DNA of 59,213 nt from Alloyangia mangrovi. Lineage in GTDB: Bacteria; Pseudomonadota; Alphaproteobacteria; Rhodobacterales; Rhodobacteraceae. A program made the translations under genes and the position numbers. Location of the stretch: positions 1-59,213 of the forward strand of contig NZ_NTHN02000031.1 of the NCBI RefSeq assembly GCF_002300555.2, given 5' to 3'. Positions 17,882 to 26,432 of this stretch are shown one piece after another. Below the pieces are notes generated by a model that was not told the DNA's origin, did no database searches, and saw nothing but the letters and a program-made list of their open reading frames with translations. Positions within the stretch are counted from its first letter, which is position 1, and each line of letters starts with the position of its first letter.

Positions 17882-18391
17882 ATGCAGAACGATCCTCTCG
17901 ATGTACGCTGTAGTGAGTGCGGCAAGGCTGCTCAGTTCTTCGAGCCTTTCCGGTTTACCTGTGTCGTACGGCTGCCTGAAGTTCCGGAGAACTCCCACGT
18001 CTGGGGCCGTGTCATCGTAGAAGAACTTTTTCCCGAGCAGTTCAGCTGGGAACAACCCGCCTGCGACAAGCCGAAATTCCTGCAACCGGGTGAGACCGGC
18101 GAAGGCTATCGGCTGAACGAGCGCGGGATGGTCTGGTGCAAGGCCTGCAAGACCTTCGAGGCCGCCACCATCTCCTGGCCGGAAGACGCCTTCTGGAAGC
18201 TGAACGTCAAGGGTCACGAGCTGGTCGCACGCAATCGCGAGCACGCCGAACAGATCCTCGGGTTCCTGCAGGAAACCCAGCGCGCCCCAAACCGGAAGCC
18301 CGCCCTGCGCGGCATCCCGACCGCCCTGCTCACCCGCCGGCTTCAGCAGGAAGTCAGCAGCAGGCTGGAGCGTGCGCTGGCCACCGCGTGA
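17882..18391 (+). CDS. Putative zinc-ribbon protein, function unknown
   Basis: This 169-residue soluble protein carries two CxxC pairs (C10/C13 in CSECGK and C86/C89 in WCKACKTFE), which can form one split zinc ribbon. The N-terminal half is aromatic-rich. A basic helical C-terminus (RRLQQEVSSRLERAL) follows residue 145. ACAGGAG upstream and a leader hairpin support the ATG. The gene converges on the gamma carbonic anhydrase gene with only 18 nt between stops. I do not recognise the family; nucleic-acid or protein binding is a guess from the zinc ribbon. Confidence 0.65.
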   Translation: MQNDPLDVRCSECGKAAQFFEPFRFTCVVRLPEVPENSHVWGRVIVEELFPEQFSWEQPACDKPKFLQPGETGEGYRLNERGMVWCKACKTFEAATISWPEDAFWKLNVKGHELVARNREHAEQILGFLQETQRAPNRKPALRGIPTALLTRRLQQEVSSRLERALATA

Positions 18392-18409
18392 CGGCCAGCG
18401 ACAGTCTTG

Positions 18410-18931
18410 TCAGATTGCAGAAAGCCCGGCGCGGAAGCGTCGGGCATTTTGCTGGTAGCCCTTCGCCGACTTGCGCAGCCCCTCGATAGCGGCCTCGTCG
18501 AGTTGACGCACCACCTTGCCGGGCACGCCCATCACCAGGCTGCCGTCGGGGATTTCCTTGCCCTCGGGGATCAGCGCGCCCGCGCCGATCAGGCAATTGC
18601 GACCGATCTTCGCACCGTTGAGGATCGTTGCCCCCATGCCGACCAGGGAGTTCTCGCCGATGGTGCAGCCGTGCAGCATCGCCTTGTGGCCGATGGTGCA
18701 ACCCGCGCCGATGGTCAGCGGATAGCCCATGTCGGTGTGGCACACGACGTTTTCCTGTATGTTCGAGCCAGCGCACACCCGGATTTCCTCGTTGTCGCCG
18801 CGCAGGGTGCAGCCGAACCAGACCGAGCTGCCCTCCTCCAGGACGATCCGGCCGATCAGATTGGCATCCGGCGCCACCCAGGCGCTCTCGTGCAGCTCGG
18901 GGGCGACGCCATCCAGAGCATAGAGGGTCAT
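18410..18931 (-). CDS. Gamma carbonic anhydrase family protein
   Basis: The 173-residue product folds as a left-handed beta-helix of hexapeptide repeats ([37 protein letters not shown]). The three zinc-ligand histidines of the gamma class are present at about residues 65 (VVCHTDMG), 82 (IGHKAM) and 87 (LHGCT). The family includes YrdA, PaaY and Cam-like enzymes; carbonic anhydrase activity is not assured. Its ATG overlaps the gmk stop (18928-18931), so it is the last gene of yicC-gmk-gammaCA. A terminator-like stem (18424-18445) lies in its 3' end. Confidence 0.88.
   Translation of the reverse strand: MTLYALDGVAPELHESAWVAPDANLIGRIVLEEGSSVWFGCTLRGDNEEIRVCAGSNIQENVVCHTDMGYPLTIGAGCTIGHKAMLHGCTIGENSLVGMGATILNGAKIGRNCLIGAGALIPEGKEIPDGSLVMGVPGKVVRQLDEAAIEGLRKSAKGYQQNARRFRAGLSAI
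18424..18445 (+). terminator. Terminator-like hairpin inside the 3' end of the gamma-CA gene
   Basis: GCCCGGCGC (18424-18432) pairs with GCGTCGGGC (18437-18445), one G-T, loop GGAA, followed on the plus strand by ATTTTG. It would terminate the converging zinc-ribbon gene although it lies within antisense coding sequence. Confidence 0.5.
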
Positions 18932-19572
18932 TGATCGCCCTCCTCGAATTCCGCCTGCAGCGCGCGCACGTGGTTGAGCAGCCCCGGCTGCTGGGTGCGG
19001 CGCAGGCGTGTCGCGGTGATGATGCTCTTGAGCTGCGCCTCGGTCTGATCGAGATCCTCGTTCACCAGCACGAAATCATAAGACCCCCAGTGCGAGATCT
19101 CGTCCCAGCTCTTCTGCATCCGGCGGTCGATGACGTCCGCGCCGTCCTGGCCACGCGCCTCGAGACGGCGCTTCAGCTCGGCGATCGACGGCGGCAACAG
19201 GAAGATCGACAGCGTGTGCAGACCCAGCTCGGAGTTGGTGATCTGCTGCGCGCCCTGCCAGTCGATGTCGAAGAGCACGTCCTGCCCGTCGATGATCGCG
19301 TCACGTACCGGGCCCTTGGGAGAGCCGTAGAAATTGCCGAAGACATGCGCGTGCTCGAGCATGTCGCCATGAGACACTGCCTTCTTGAACTCGCCTTCGG
19401 TCATGAAGTGATAGTCATCGCCTTCAACCTCGCCGGGCCGCGCGTCGCGGGTGGTCGCCGAGACCGAGAAGATGATCGACGGGTCCCAGGCGCGCAGCCG
19501 CTTTGCCAAGGTCGATTTGCCCGCGCCCGAGGGCGAGGAGAGGATGATCAGGAGGCCGCGCCGTCCGTTCAT
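18928..19572 (-). CDS. gmk: Guanylate kinase
   Basis: Guanylate kinase phosphorylates GMP to GDP with ATP in the cytosol. The 214-residue product has the P-loop [11 protein letters not shown] near residue 12, the GMP-binding segment [22 protein letters not shown], the [10 protein letters not shown] Walker B region, and the lid with RRLEARGQD. The gene sits between yicC (7 nt upstream) and the gamma carbonic anhydrase gene (4-nt overlap). The yicC-gmk linkage is widespread in bacteria. Confidence 0.96.
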   Translation of the reverse strand: MNGRRGLLIILSSPSGAGKSTLAKRLRAWDPSIIFSVSATTRDARPGEVEGDDYHFMTEGEFKKAVSHGDMLEHAHVFGNFYGSPKGPVRDAIIDGQDVLFDIDWQGAQQITNSELGLHTLSIFLLPPSIAELKRRLEARGQDGADVIDRRMQKSWDEISHWGSYDFVLVNEDLDQTEAQLKSIITATRLRRTQQPGLLNHVRALQAEFEEGDQ

Positions 19573-19579
19573 GTTGGTC

Positions 19580-20470
19580 TTACTCCACGTTCTGCACTTG
19601 CTCGCGCATCTGGTCGATGACCGTCTTGAGGGTCAGGCCGATCTGCGTCAAGGCGGCGGAGCCGGATTTCGAGCAGAGCGTGTTCGCCTCGCGGTTGAAT
19701 TCCTGCATCAGGAAGTCCAGCCGGCGGCCCACCGCCCCCTCGGCGGCCAAAAGCTCGCGCGCCGCGCCTATGTGGGCCGTCAGCCGATCGAGTTCCTCGG
19801 TGACGTCGGATTTCACCGCGATCAGCGCCAGTTCCTGTGTCAGACGGGCCTCGTCCATGCCATGGGCCGGATCCATGACGCGCGCGATCTGGGTTCGCAG
19901 CCGCTCGGACTGCTCGTCCTTGCGCGCCTCGACTGCCACCGCGGCCTGCGCGACCAGCGCCTCGATCTCATCAAGTTGCGAGGTCAGGATCTCGGCCAGC
20001 GCCGCGCCCTCGTGGCGGCGCATCTCGCCAAATTCCGCCAGCGCCTCGCCGAAGGCCACCATCAGATCGTCCCGGAGCGGTCCGACATCCGCCGGCGTGG
20101 CATTGCTGCTCAGCACGCCCCGCAAGGCGACGATCTGCGCCGACGTCGAGGGCGAGAGCACAAGCCCCTGCCCCGCGGCCGCCCCTTCGATCCGAGCCAT
20201 GGCAGAGAGAATGCGCGTCAGCACCGCCTCGTCGAGCTCGGCCGCGCCATCCTCGCCGCCGCCCTGCACCCGCAGCGAGATCTGCACGTTGCCGCGCGTC
20301 AGCGCCTTCTGCGCGGCGCTGCGCACCAGCGGCTCGAGCCCCTCGATCCAGTCCGGCAGGCGCAGCCGCAGTTCCAGCCCCTTGCCATTGACCCCGCGCA
20401 GCTCCCAGCCCCAGCGCAGCCCCGCCGTCTCGCCGCTGCGCGATGCAAAACCGGTCATCGATTGCCGCAT
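19580..20470 (-). CDS. YicC/YloC-family endoribonuclease
   Basis: The 296-residue product starts [14 protein letters not shown], the hallmark N-terminus of YicC. It has the family middle region ([35 protein letters not shown]) and the DUF1732 C-terminal region with [19 protein letters not shown]. coli YicC has been characterised as an RNA endonuclease; conservation of the C-terminal DFLxQExNREANTxxSKS motif suggests the same here. It is 7 nt upstream of gmk and heads that operon. Confidence 0.88.
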   Translation of the reverse strand: MRQSMTGFASRSGETAGLRWGWELRGVNGKGLELRLRLPDWIEGLEPLVRSAAQKALTRGNVQISLRVQGGGEDGAAELDEAVLTRILSAMARIEGAAAGQGLVLSPSTSAQIVALRGVLSSNATPADVGPLRDDLMVAFGEALAEFGEMRRHEGAALAEILTSQLDEIEALVAQAAVAVEARKDEQSERLRTQIARVMDPAHGMDEARLTQELALIAVKSDVTEELDRLTAHIGAARELLAAEGAVGRRLDFLMQEFNREANTLCSKSGSAALTQIGLTLKTVIDQMREQVQNVE

Positions 20471-20700
20471 TTCAGCCCCTTTCGAAAATCCACCCCGGGC
20501 AAATTCAACCGCCCGCTTTTCAACCGCCTAACCGTCCGGCGGCGCGCTGTCCACCCGGCAGCTCAAAGCGAGCGTTAACCCTTCAGTCACAATTGGGGCG
20601 AAAACCGGTCGCATTTGAGGTAACTTCGTCTTCAATGCGGGTAAGACTGTTTCGGGGGATACAGCCGGGCCGCGCGGATGTTACGATTGGAGTACGCGAG

Positions 20701-21448
20701 ATGTTCGGACTGGGTGGCAGTGGCGAAGGTGTGGTATCGATGACGGAGCGTGAACAGGAGCGGCGCCTCGCCCCCCCTGCGGCAGATCGAGGCCTATTGG
20801 CGGGGTCTGCTGGGCGATGACGGCCAAGTCCCCCTGCGCAGCCAGATCGACCCGCGCAGCATCGAGGAGGCGCTTGAGTACGCTTTCCTCGGCGAGCGCA
20901 TCGCGCCGATGCTGGCCAAGGTCCGCGTTGCCGGCACCCACCTCAACGAGCTCATGGGGCTCGACATGGGCGGCATGCCGCTCTCGACTCTCATTGCCCC
21001 CGAGGACCGCGAGCAGCTTGGCGCCGCGGTAAGCAAGCTGTTCTCCGACGGGCTGGTGATCCGGCTGCATCTCGTCGCCGAGGAAGGCTTCGGCAAGGGC
21101 CGGCTGACCGGCGACATGCTGCTGCTGCCGCTGCGCTCTGACCTCGGCGATCTGAGCCGCATGATCGGCGCGCTTGTGACCCATGGGCGCATCGGTCGCA
21201 CACCGCGCCGGTTCCGCATCGAAAGCATCTCGATGCACGCGCCGGCCCAGGGCGAGGCCATCCGCAGCCCCGCGCTCTCGGACGATCCCAATCCTGCCCC
21301 GCGACCCGTCTACAAGCCGGCGCTCAAGCCCACCGACCCACTTCGCGGCCTCTCCGAAGGCGCCACCCCTTTCCGCGGGGCGCCGACGAAGGACGCGCAG
21401 CGCAAGCGTCCGCCCTACCTGCGGCTCGTCATTTCCAACGACGACTGA
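20701..21448 (+). pseudogene. PAS-domain protein (PF07310-type), frameshifted in this sequence
   Basis: Two frames make one protein of about 248 residues. The first is MFGLGGSGEGVVSMTEREQERRLAP from ATG 20701, with GGAG 9 nt upstream. The second is PLRQIEAYWRGLLGD, running through DPRSIEEALEYAFLGERIAPMLAKVRVAGTHLNELMGLDMGGMPLS to YLRLVISNDD. They meet at a C7 run (20771-20777) where six Cs would be in frame. A downstream GTG at 20750 keeps most of the protein but has no Shine-Dalgarno. The PAS_5-type domain (about residues 30-165) is common in alphaproteobacteria, often as small cell-cycle or envelope-linked regulators; its ligand here is unknown. The C-terminal 60 residues look disordered. 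Confidence 0.7.
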
Positions 21449-21506
21449 GCCGGCGCCCGGCCTTGTGCCCCCGCACAGGGCCCCCGTGAATGAAGACCCT
21501 ATGAAA

Positions 21507-21536
21507 AAGGCGCGGCACCCGTCGGGGCCGCGCCTT
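21507..21536 (-). terminator. Terminator of galU
   Basis: The minus strand reads AAGGCGCGGC, an inner CCC-GAC-GGG stem with one bulged T, then GCCGCGCCTTTTTC. It lies 37 nt past the galU stop and could also stop the converging PAS gene. Confidence 0.85.
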
Positions 21537-21572
21537 GTCACTTGTTCACCCACTTTCCCTGAACGCCTGCCG

Positions 21573-22487
21573 CTATTCCGCAGCGATCGGCAGCGGCTGC
21601 ATTTCCTGCAGCACCGGGTGGAATTCCTTCTGCGTGCCGGCATAGGCCAGCGTTGCGCGCAGCATCCCCGCCTTCGAGCCGCAATCGAAGCGATCGCCCG
21701 AGAAGCGGAAGCCACAGAGTCCGACCTTCCCTGCGCCGAGAGCAATGGCATCGGTCAGCTGGATCTCCCCGCCGAGGCCCGCCGGAAGACCGTCCAGATC
21801 GGCGAAGATCGACTCGTCGAGCACGTAGCGGCCAACCACCGCCTGCAGCGACGGCGCTTTCTCCGCCTCGGGCTTCTCGACCATGCCGGACGCGCGCAGC
21901 ATCTGGCCATCTGCCTCGCCCTCGGGGACAAGCACGCCATAGGCCGAGACCTCGTCACGCTTGACTTCCATGGTTGCGACCATGTGGCCCGGCGCGCTGG
22001 TCTCATAGGCCGCGATCATTTCCGACAGGCAGCCCGGCTCGCCGATGATCAGGTCGTCGGGCAGGATCACCGCGACCGGACCCGGCAGCGCATGCTCGGC
22101 AGCGCAGAGCACCGCGTGGCCAAGACCCAGCGGCTCGGGCTGCATGACGAAGAAGACCTGCTCCTCGTCGGGATTGATGGCCGCCTTGTGGAGCGTGTCG
22201 GCGATCTGGTGCTTGCCGCGCTCGCGCAGCGTGGCGCAGAGGTCGTGGTCCTGATGCACGTAGCGCTCGATGGCGCTCTTGCTGGGGTGCGACACGAAGA
22301 TCATGCGCTCAATCCCGGCAGCGCGCGCCTCGTCGATGGCGAACTGCAGCAGCGGCTTGTCGAGCACCGGCAGCAGCTCTTTGGGCGTGGCCTTGGTCGC
22401 GGGCAGGAAACGCGTGCCGAGGCCGGCAACGGGGAAGATCGCAGTACGGACTTTGGACTTGCTGCTCTTCATCTCGGGCGTGCTCAC
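21573..22487 (-). CDS. galU: UTP--glucose-1-phosphate uridylyltransferase
   Basis: GalU makes UDP-glucose from UTP and glucose-1-phosphate. The 304-residue product has the nucleotide-binding signature FPVAGLGTRFLPATKATPKELLPVLDKPLLQFAIDEA near residue 16. Later motifs are FVMQPEPLGLGHAV, VILPDDLI and VGRYVLDESIFADL. The GTG at 22487 is chosen because AAAGGAGA lies 8 nt upstream; ATG 22472 is an alternative, and the longer open frame to 22604 is not family-like. It is transcribed divergently from the glucosylglycerol operon. Confidence 0.93.
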   Translation of the reverse strand: MSTPEMKSSKSKVRTAIFPVAGLGTRFLPATKATPKELLPVLDKPLLQFAIDEARAAGIERMIFVSHPSKSAIERYVHQDHDLCATLRERGKHQIADTLHKAAINPDEEQVFFVMQPEPLGLGHAVLCAAEHALPGPVAVILPDDLIIGEPGCLSEMIAAYETSAPGHMVATMEVKRDEVSAYGVLVPEGEADGQMLRASGMVEKPEAEKAPSLQAVVGRYVLDESIFADLDGLPAGLGGEIQLTDAIALGAGKVGLCGFRFSGDRFDCGSKAGMLRATLAYAGTQKEFHPVLQEMQPLPIAAE

Positions 22488-22921
22488 GTCGTGGTCTCCT
22501 TTCGACAGCCTGATCGAGGCCGATGGAATATGGGCCGCATCTTCGCCCGGGCGCCGGAGGCGCATCCGCTGCGTTGCGGCGAATAGGTAAGAGCGTATGG
22601 CCATTTTTGCTCAGGTCAAATCCAGGCACTCGCACGTGAGCGGCGGACCGCCCAAGCCATTGTATTTGCGTAGGTGATGAGAACGCGCAAAGGGCTAATC
22701 TGGTTCCATGCCTAAAATTTAATCACAACCGGAAGGGGAAAACATCCCTTTGCCGACAGGGGTTTGGCTGAAATTCATCTCGCAACTGCAGAAAAAACCC
22801 GCGCCCGGCGGTGGCCATCGGGGAACAATCCCCTATTGTCAGCGTTATCACGCAAACAAAGACGGAGAGAGCCCTCAGGGCCGTCAACGGTGCCAATTTA
22901 GGCAGCGGCCCCACATGTGTC
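22488..22921. other. Divergent intergenic region galU / gpsA-ggp operon
   Basis: No gene is seen in 434 nt. It must hold promoters of galU and of the glucosylglycerol operon. Short hairpins can be drawn (GGGG-aacaat-CCCC near 22829-22842), but no regulator site could be named. An in-frame extension of the downstream gene back to 22811 is not homologous to the family. Confidence 0.45.
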
Positions 22922-24058
22922 ATGGACGGACAGAGCATGCAAACCCCGCCCGCGCAGCCACGCAGCCTCACCGGCCCGCGCCGCGCCACGCCCTACTCCC
23001 GCCTCACGGTGATCGGCATGGGGAGCTGGGGGACTGCCCTCGCTGCCACTGCAGCCCGCGCCGGGTGCGAGACCCGGATATGGGGACGCCGACCTGATCT
23101 CGCCCGCGCCATGGCCGAGACCGGCGAGAACCCCGACCACCTGCCCGGGATCAAACTACCCGCTACGCTCCGGCCCACGTCGGACTTGCGCGAGGCGCTC
23201 GACGGCGCCGAGGCGGTTCTGCTGGTCACCCCCTCCCACACGCTGCGCGACGTTGCCCGCTCGATGCGGGACTATCTCCCGGCCGGCATCCCGCTGGCGC
23301 TTTGCTGCAAGGGCATCGAACGCGGCACCGGCTACCTGCTGAGCCATGTGGTCGAGGAGGAGCTTCCCGGCCATCCGGTCGGCGCACTTTCCGGTCCGAC
23401 CTTTGCCACCGAGACCGCGCTCGGCCATCCGACCGCCGCCACTGTGGCCTTCACCTTCAGCCATCACGATCGCATTGAGCCGGAAAAGGCTCCCGCCGCC
23501 CGGCTGGCGCTGACCATGCAGACCGAGGCTTTCCGCCCCTATGTTTCCGACGATCTGGTCGGTGTCGAGGTCGGCGGCGCGGTGAAGAACGTTATCGCCA
23601 TCGCCTGTGGGATGATGACCGGCGCCGGCTTCGCCGAGAACACCCGTGCCGCGCTGATCACCCGCGGAATGGACGAGATGAAGTTCCTCGCCGAGGCGCT
23701 AGGCGGACGTCGCGAGACGGTGACCGGCCTTTCCGGGGCCGGCGATCTGACGCTCACCTGCTCGTCGACCACCTCGCGCAACATGGCGCTCGGCACCCAG
23801 CTCGGGCGCGGACTGTCCCGCGACGAATGCTTCGACGGCAAGCCGGTGGTGGTCGAAGGAGAAATCAACGCGATCTCTGTGGTCGACCTTGCGCGGCGCC
23901 TCGGCGTCAGCATGCCGATCTGCGAGGCGGTGCATGCCGTCCTGCACGAGGGCGCGCCGCTCACCGCCACGTTCCAGCAACTCTGGGCCGCCCCGATCGA
24001 GGGCGAGCCCCGCGCGCTCGATCTATTCCTGCATCCCCACGAAGGAGACCCCGCATGA
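22922..24058 (+). CDS. gpsA: NAD(P)-dependent glycerol-3-phosphate dehydrogenase, linked to glucosylglycerol synthesis
   Basis: The enzyme reduces dihydroxyacetone phosphate to sn-glycerol-3-phosphate (cytosol). The roughly 378-residue product has the NAD-binding motif TVIGMGSWGTALA near residue 31 and a C-terminal domain with the catalytic Lys region GVEVGGAVKNVIAIACG. TRGMDEMKFLAEALGG and TGLSGAGDLTLTC follow. Its N-terminal 25 residues (to TPYSRL) are extra; ATG 22937 is an alternative start. It overlaps the ggpP start by 4 nt (24055-24058) and so belongs to the gpsA-ggpP-ggpS operon. It would supply the acceptor for GgpS, and a second housekeeping gpsA elsewhere is likely (inference). Confidence 0.9.
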   Translation: MDGQSMQTPPAQPRSLTGPRRATPYSRLTVIGMGSWGTALAATAARAGCETRIWGRRPDLARAMAETGENPDHLPGIKLPATLRPTSDLREALDGAEAVLLVTPSHTLRDVARSMRDYLPAGIPLALCCKGIERGTGYLLSHVVEEELPGHPVGALSGPTFATETALGHPTAATVAFTFSHHDRIEPEKAPAARLALTMQTEAFRPYVSDDLVGVEVGGAVKNVIAIACGMMTGAGFAENTRAALITRGMDEMKFLAEALGGRRETVTGLSGAGDLTLTCSSTTSRNMALGTQLGRGLSRDECFDGKPVVVEGEINAISVVDLARRLGVSMPICEAVHAVLHEGAPLTATFQQLWAAPIEGEPRALDLFLHPHEGDPA

Positions 24059-24831
24059 GCCTCGATACCACGAAGGCCCGAGACATCGCCACCTGCCGCT
24101 TCGTGCTGGCCACCGATCTCGACGGAACCTTCCTCGGGGGCTCCGATGCGGACCGGGGAACGCTTTACAACTGGATCGAAGCTAACCGCGACACCGTGGG
24201 GCTGATCTTCGTCACCGGCCGCGACCCGCGCTTCATCCGCGAGCTCTGCGAAGGCGGCGTGCCCTGGCCCGAGTTTGTCGTCGGCGATGTCGGCACCACC
24301 ATCGCCGAGGTCGTGGACAGCGAGATCCATCCCATCGAGCCGCTCGAGGAAGAGATCGCCGCGACCTGGGGAAACGCCGGGGACAGCGTCCGCGCCGCGC
24401 TTCATGGCCATCCCGGCCTCTCGCTGCAGCCCACGGACTTCCGCTACCGCGTGAGCTACGATCTCGACGCCGATGCCTATGACGGCGCAGCCCACGACAA
24501 GGTGCGCGAAATGGGACATGACCCGCTCGTTTCGGACAACCGCTATTTCGACGTGCTGCCGCGCGGCGTCTCCAAGGGGCCGTCGCTGCGCCGCCTCGTG
24601 TCGCACCTGAAGATCGAGGAACGCCGGGTGCTGGCCGCGGGCGACACGCTGAACGATCTGTCGATGCTGCAATGCGGCCTGCCCGCCGTTGCCGTCGGCG
24701 GCGCCGAAACGGCGCTTCTCAAGGAGGTGAACGACCTGCCCCATGTCCACAAGGCCGAGCGCATCGGCGCCGCGGGCATCCTCGAGGCAATCCGCACCTT
24801 CCAAATGCACGACCTTCCGAAAGGAGCCTGA
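24055..24831 (+). CDS. HAD-family phosphatase, probable glucosylglycerol-phosphate phosphatase
   Basis: This 258-residue HAD hydrolase is of the sucrose-phosphate-phosphatase/trehalose-phosphatase type. Motif I is LATDLDGTFLGG with the nucleophile Asp near residue 22. Motif II is FVTGRDPRF, the conserved Lys lies in PRGVSKGPSLRRLV, and motif IV is VLAAGDTLNDLSML. The C2-type cap occupies about residues 85-185. It lies between gpsA (4-nt overlap) and ggpS (3-nt gap), so it most likely dephosphorylates glucosylglycerol-phosphate. A trehalose- or sucrose-phosphate phosphatase would look similar; the assignment rests on the GgpS neighbour. Confidence 0.8.
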   Translation: MSLDTTKARDIATCRFVLATDLDGTFLGGSDADRGTLYNWIEANRDTVGLIFVTGRDPRFIRELCEGGVPWPEFVVGDVGTTIAEVVDSEIHPIEPLEEEIAATWGNAGDSVRAALHGHPGLSLQPTDFRYRVSYDLDADAYDGAAHDKVREMGHDPLVSDNRYFDVLPRGVSKGPSLRRLVSHLKIEERRVLAAGDTLNDLSMLQCGLPAVAVGGAETALLKEVNDLPHVHKAERIGAAGILEAIRTFQMHDLPKGA

Positions 24832-24834
24832 CCC

Positions 24835-26352
24835 ATGCCCAGTGATCTGGTCATCGTCTACCACCGCCAGCCTTACGAAGAGGTCGAGGTGGATGGAAAG
24901 ATCGAATACCGCGAGAACAAGAGCCCGAACGGCATCGTCCCCACGCTGAAGAGCTTCTTCGGCTCGGTGGACAAGGCTGCCTGGGTCGCGTGGAAGGAGG
25001 CCGTGGATCCCTCGAACCCCGGCTTCGACCGCGTCGTCGAGATCGAGGACAGCTTCGGCAAGTACACCGTCTCGCGCCTGCCGCTTACCGCCGAGCAGGT
25101 GCGCAGCTTCTATCACATCACCTCGAAGGAGGCCTTCTGGCCGATCCTCCACGGCTTCAAGGAGAAGTACAACTACGACCCGGTGGACTGGCCGACTTTC
25201 CGCGCGGTGAACTGGGCCTTCGCCGAGGCGGCCGCGGCAGAGGCGGCGCATGGCGCGTCGGTCTGGGTGCACGACTACAACCTGTGGCTGGTGCCGGGCT
25301 ACCTGCGCCAGATGCGTCCCGACCTGCGCATCTCCTTCTACCACCACACGCCCTTCCCTGCCGCTGACATGTTCAACGTGTTGCCCTGGCGCGGCGAGAT
25401 CATCGACTCGCTCCTGGCCGCCGATGTGGTGGGTTTCCATATCCCGCGCTACGCCTCGAACTTCCTCAGCTGCGTGCGCAGCCTGCGCGACGTCGGCCAG
25501 GTACCGCGCGACAAGGTGGCCGAGGACATGATGTCCGAAGGCTCGGCCTTGTCCGACCGCACCGTGCCGACCGAAATCCATCTCGAGAGCGGCCACGTGG
25601 TGCATCTGGGCGTGACCCCGGTGGGGGTCGACGTGGACTACATCAAGGGGCTCGCTGCCACCGAGGATACCGACAAACTTGCCACCCGCTTCCGCTCGGA
25701 GATCGGCGACGGCAAGCTGCTGCTCTCGGTCGGACGCACTGATTACACCAAGGGCGGCGCCGACCAGCTCCTGGCCTTCGAGCGCCTGCTGGAACGCCGC
25801 CCCGAACTGCGCGGCCAGGTCCGCCTGTTGCATGTCTCGGTTCCGGCCAACCGCAACATGACCGTCTACGAGCCGATCCAGAAGGAGCTCGAGGAGATCG
25901 CCGGCCGGATCAACGGCCGCTTCGGCAGCTTCACCTTCCAGCCCTGCGCGTTGATCTCGCGCGCCATCCCCTTCGTCGAGTTGGTGGCCTGGTACCAGGT
26001 GGCCGACGTTGCCTGGATCACGCCGCTGGCAGACGGGATGAACCTCGTGTGCAAGGAATACGTGGCCTCGCGCAAGGATGGCGACGGCGTGCTGGTGCTC
26101 TCGGAATTCGCCGGCGCGGCAGTCGAACTGGGGGCCGCGGTGCTCACCAACCCCTGGTCGACCCGCGCCATGGATTTCGCCATCGACCTCGCGCTCGACA
26201 TGCCCGAGGAGGAGCGCCGTGCCCGCATGACCCTCCTGCGCGCTGCAGTCGAGAAGCGCGACACCCGGCACTGGGCCTCGGACCAGCTGTCGTTGCTCTC
26301 GCCCGAGGACTTCGGCAAGAGGGCGAAAAAGGGCAAGATCGAAGCCGCCTGA
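24835..26352 (+). CDS. ggpS: Glucosylglycerol-phosphate synthase
   Basis: GgpS transfers glucose from ADP-glucose to glycerol-3-phosphate, giving glucosylglycerol-phosphate, the precursor of a compatible solute. The 505-residue GT20 enzyme starts LVIVYHRQPYEE and continues SPNGIVPTLKSFFGSVDKAAWVAWKE. FYHITSKEAFWPILHGF, WVHDYNLWLVPGYLRQ and YHHTPFPAADMFNVLPWR follow, and later WITPLADGMNLVCKEYV and VLSEFAGAAVEL. HDYNLW instead of the HDYHL of trehalose-phosphate synthase, the YHRxPYxE N-terminus and HITSKEAFWP separate it from OtsA. It is the last gene of the operon, ending 16 nt before a 19-bp terminator stem. Confidence 0.92.
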   Translation: MPSDLVIVYHRQPYEEVEVDGKIEYRENKSPNGIVPTLKSFFGSVDKAAWVAWKEAVDPSNPGFDRVVEIEDSFGKYTVSRLPLTAEQVRSFYHITSKEAFWPILHGFKEKYNYDPVDWPTFRAVNWAFAEAAAAEAAHGASVWVHDYNLWLVPGYLRQMRPDLRISFYHHTPFPAADMFNVLPWRGEIIDSLLAADVVGFHIPRYASNFLSCVRSLRDVGQVPRDKVAEDMMSEGSALSDRTVPTEIHLESGHVVHLGVTPVGVDVDYIKGLAATEDTDKLATRFRSEIGDGKLLLSVGRTDYTKGGADQLLAFERLLERRPELRGQVRLLHVSVPANRNMTVYEPIQKELEEIAGRINGRFGSFTFQPCALISRAIPFVELVAWYQVADVAWITPLADGMNLVCKEYVASRKDGDGVLVLSEFAGAAVELGAAVLTNPWSTRAMDFAIDLALDMPEEERRARMTLLRAAVEKRDTRHWASDQLSLLSPEDFGKRAKKGKIEAA

Positions 26353-26367
26353 GCGCCACCACGCATC

Positions 26368-26410
26368 ACGCGAACGCCCCGCCATGACATCCATGGCGGG
26401 GCGTTCGCGT
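26368..26410. terminator. Perfect 19-bp bidirectional terminator hairpin
   Basis: ACGCGAACGCCCCGCCATG (26368-26386) pairs without mismatch with 26392-26410 around a 5-nt loop. It lies between converging ggpS and the DUF4174 gene and has no T tract on either side. Confidence 0.7.
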
Positions 26411-26432
26411 CACGGTCAAGGCGCGCTGGCCG

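Noticed and set aside
24055-26352. otsB-otsA trehalose pathway
   Set aside because: The synthase has the GgpS N-terminus and HDYNLW, and the operon begins with a G3P dehydrogenase, so glucosylglycerol is the better call.
23539-26394. 951-residue frame antisense to the glucosylglycerol operon
   Set aside because: Shadow of gpsA-ggpP-ggpS; no domain or signal recognisable.
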